A stretch of DNA of 5,168 nt from Clostridiales bacterium UBA1380 (lineage in GTDB: Bacteria > Bacillota > Clostridia > Oscillospirales > CAG-272). The notes beneath the pieces are model-generated. The model had not been told where the DNA came from. It searched no databases and saw only the letters and a program-made list of their open reading frames with translations. This document shows, piece after piece, positions 3,262-5,168 of the stretch. The translations under genes and the position numbers were made by a program. Every line of letters begins with the position of its first letter. The stretch's first letter is position 1. The DNA lies in the NCBI GenBank assembly GCA_002305445.1, contig DBRA01000049.1, positions 17,810 to 22,977 of the forward strand, written 5' to 3'.

Positions 3262-5168
3262 ATGTCTTTTCTGCCCGTAACGCCCGAGGAATGCCCGTCG
3301 CCCGATTTCGTGTACGTCTGCGGCGACGCCTATATCGACCACCCGAGCTTCGGCGCGGCGCTGATCGCGCGCGTGCTCGAATCGAAGGAATTTTCGGTCG
3401 CGATGCTGCCGCAGCCGGACTGGCGTTCTACCGCCGATTTCCGCCGCTTCGGGCGGCCGCGGCTCGGCTTCCTCGTCAGCGCCGGCAATCTCGACTCGAT
3501 GGTAGCGCACTATACCGCGGCGCGCCGCCCGCGCTCGTCCGACTACTACACGCCCGGCGGCGCGCCCGGCCGCAGGCCCGACCGCGCCGTCATCGTCTAC
3601 TGCAACCGCATACGCGAGGCGTACGGCGACGTGCCGATCATAATCGGCGGGCTTGAGGCTTCGCTGCGCCGCTTCGCGCATTACGACTACTGGGACGACG
3701 CCGTGCGCCGCTCGATACTCGTCGATTCGCGCGCGGACATACTCTCCTACGGCATGGGCGAGCGCTCGGTCGCTCGCGTCGCGGAGCTGCTCGCGCGCGG
3801 CGTGCCCGTCAAAAAGATACGCGACGTGCCGGGCACGGCGTACCTGTGCAGGACGGCGGAAGCGCCGGAGGGCGCGCTGTCGTGCGGCGACTACGACACG
3901 CTGAAGCAGGACGGGGCCGCTTACGCGTGCGCGTTCGCGCTCCAGTACCGCGAAAACGACTGCGTCCGCGGCAAAACGCTGACCGAGGGCTACGGCGAGC
4001 GGACGCTCGTGTGCCTGCCGCCCTCTCCGCCGCTCGAGCGCGACGAGCTCGACGCGGTCTACGCGCTGCCGTTCGAGCGCGCGCCGCACCCGATGTACGG
4101 CGACGACCCGTGCAGCGTTCCGGCGATCGAGGAGGTGCGTTTCTCTATCACGCACAACCGCGGCTGCTTCGGCGGCTGCGCGTTCTGCGCGATCGCGTAC
4201 CATCAGGGGCGCTCGGTGCGCTCGCGCTCGATAGAGTCGTGCGTGCGCGAAGCCGAAAAAATAGCGGCGCTGCCCGGATTCAAGGGGTATATCCACGACG
4301 TTGGCGGCCCGACCGCGAACTTCCGCCACCCGTCGTGCGAAAAGCAGCTCGAGCGCGGCATGTGCGCGCGGCGCTGCCTTGCGCCGAAGCCCTGCCCGCA
4401 CCTCGACGCGGACCAGTCGGAGTACCTGCAGCTGCTTCGCGCGATAGAGGCCGTGCCGGGCGTGAAGCGCGTGTTCGTGCGCTCCGGCATACGGTACGAC
4501 TACCTGCTGCTCGACCCCGACAAACGGCGCGGGCTGTTCCGCCACATCGTCGCGCACAACGTTTCCGGTCAGCTCAAGGTCGCGCCGGAGCACATAGCAC
4601 CGAACGTGCTGCGCGCGATGGGCAAGCCCGGCGCGGACGTGTACGACAAGTTCGCCGAGCTTTATTACAAATTCTGCGACGAATGCGGGCGCGAGCAGTA
4701 CCTTGTGCCGTATCTGATGTCGTCGCACCCGGGCTGCACGCTCGAGGACGCCGCCGCGCTCGCGGAGTATCTGCGCGCGCACGGCATGAATCCGGAGCAG
4801 GTGCAGGACTTCTACCCGACGCCCGGCACGGCCGCGACCGTTATGTACTACACGGGGCTCGACCCGTTCACGATGAAGCGCGTCTACGTCCCGAAGGGCG
4901 AGGACAAACGGCTGCAGCGCGCGCTGCTCCAGCCGAACCGCCCAGAGAACCGCGCGCTCGCCGCGAAGGCGCTCGCGCAGGTCGGCGCGAAGCCGTCGGC
5001 TGGCGCGGGAACGGAGAGCGGGAGGCTGTCCGGCGCAAAGAATGCGGCGGGAGCGAAGCCGGCTGACGGCAGAACGAGAGCGCCGTCGGCGGGCGGGAAA
5101 AGGCCGGGCGCAAGGTCTGCGGGCGCGGATCACCAGCCGCACCGGCGCAAACAGCGCGGGCGCCGCGC
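3262..5168 (+). CDS. ygiQ: YgiQ/UPF0313-family radical SAM protein, 3' end cut by window edge
   Basis: The frame is open from ATG 3262 to the right edge (635 codons, no stop); the family is usually about 600-750 residues. The N-terminal domain shows GDAYIDHPSFGAAL (21-34), QPDW (51-54), AGNLDSMV (74-81), RRPDRA (104-109), GGLEASLRRFAHYDYWDD (129-146) and GMGERS (164-169), very close to E. coli YgiQ as I remember it. The radical SAM core has RGCFGGCAFC, with C302, C306 and C309 as CX3CX2C ligands for a SAM-binding [4Fe-4S] cluster, then HDVGGPTANF (345-354), SGIRYD (408-413), LKVAPEH (438-444) and QDFYPTPGT (515-523). A second cysteine group (C359, C368, C372, C378) lies between. After about residue 570 the tail becomes Ala/Gly/Lys/Arg-rich. 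AAGGAG at 3250-3255 supports the start. The reaction catalysed by YgiQ proteins is not established, so the symbol denotes family only. Confidence 0.93.
   Translation, partial: MSFLPVTPEECPSPDFVYVCGDAYIDHPSFGAALIARVLESKEFSVAMLPQPDWRSTADFRRFGRPRLGFLVSAGNLDSMVAHYTAARRPRSSDYYTPGGAPGRRPDRAVIVYCNRIREAYGDVPIIIGGLEASLRRFAHYDYWDDAVRRSILVDSRADILSYGMGERSVARVAELLARGVPVKKIRDVPGTAYLCRTAEAPEGALSCGDYDTLKQDGAAYACAFALQYRENDCVRGKTLTEGYGERTLVCLPPSPPLERDELDAVYALPFERAPHPMYGDDPCSVPAIEEVRFSITHNRGCFGGCAFCAIAYHQGRSVRSRSIESCVREAEKIAALPGFKGYIHDVGGPTANFRHPSCEKQLERGMCARRCLAPKPCPHLDADQSEYLQLLRAIEAVPGVKRVFVRSGIRYDYLLLDPDKRRGLFRHIVAHNVSGQLKVAPEHIAPNVLRAMGKPGADVYDKFAELYYKFCDECGREQYLVPYLMSSHPGCTLEDAAALAEYLRAHGMNPEQVQDFYPTPGTAATVMYYTGLDPFTMKRVYVPKGEDKRLQRALLQPNRPENRALAAKALAQVGAKPSAGAGTESGRLSGAKNAAGAKPADGRTRAPSAGGKRPGARSAGADHQPHRRKQRGRR

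Noticed and set aside
3846..5066. 406-codon plus-strand open frame inside ygiQ in another frame
   Set aside because: Arg/Ala-rich product with no recognisable domain, fully within the YgiQ coding region; explained by high GC.
3190..5142. 650-codon open frame on the minus strand opposite ygiQ
   Set aside because: It is the antisense shadow of a GC-rich gene; the product is Arg/Ala/Val-rich with no domain, while the plus strand encodes clear YgiQ motifs throughout.

Overview
The window reads as chromosomal DNA from a GC-rich member of the Clostridia, probably an uncultured gut-type lineage. The assignment rests on protein flavour (S10 with HKYKDSREQFE, L3 with an IKRWN...THGTGPVHR segment, a short-N-terminus YgiQ), on strong GGAGG-type ribosome binding sites, and on AT-rich extended -10 promoters inside otherwise GC-rich DNA. 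It is an inference without database support; phylum is more secure than family.

Left part (1-2657, minus strand): the head of the S10 ribosomal protein operon in canonical order, rpsJ (S10/NusE), rplC (L3), rplD (L4), rplW (L23), rplB (L2, running off the left edge). rplC to rplB are tightly packed (18-nt gaps and a 4-nt GTGA overlap). rpsJ is separated from rplC by an unusual 283-nt gap (2063-2345) filled with back-to-back hairpins, one of which looks like an intrinsic terminator on the operon strand.

Middle part (2658-3261): a 604-bp intergenic region. An extended -10 promoter (3048-3076, minus) should start the S10 operon about 380 nt upstream of rpsJ, giving a long, structured 5' leader. 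A second, strikingly similar promoter (3160-3188, plus) drives the divergent gene. Between them lies AT-rich DNA with two overlapping operator-like palindromes.

Right part (3262-5168, plus strand): a YgiQ/UPF0313-family radical SAM protein, open to the right edge, with the CX3CX2C iron-sulfur motif, a second cysteine cluster and an atypical Ala/Gly/Lys/Arg-rich tail.

The ribosomal genes encode proteins around the peptide exit tunnel (L4, L23), the peptidyl transferase region (L2, L3) and the 30S head (S10, also the NusE antitermination factor). The most interesting material is non-coding: the S10 leader, and the hairpin array with a possible attenuator directly after the NusE gene. No tRNA, rRNA, CRISPR or mobile element was seen.
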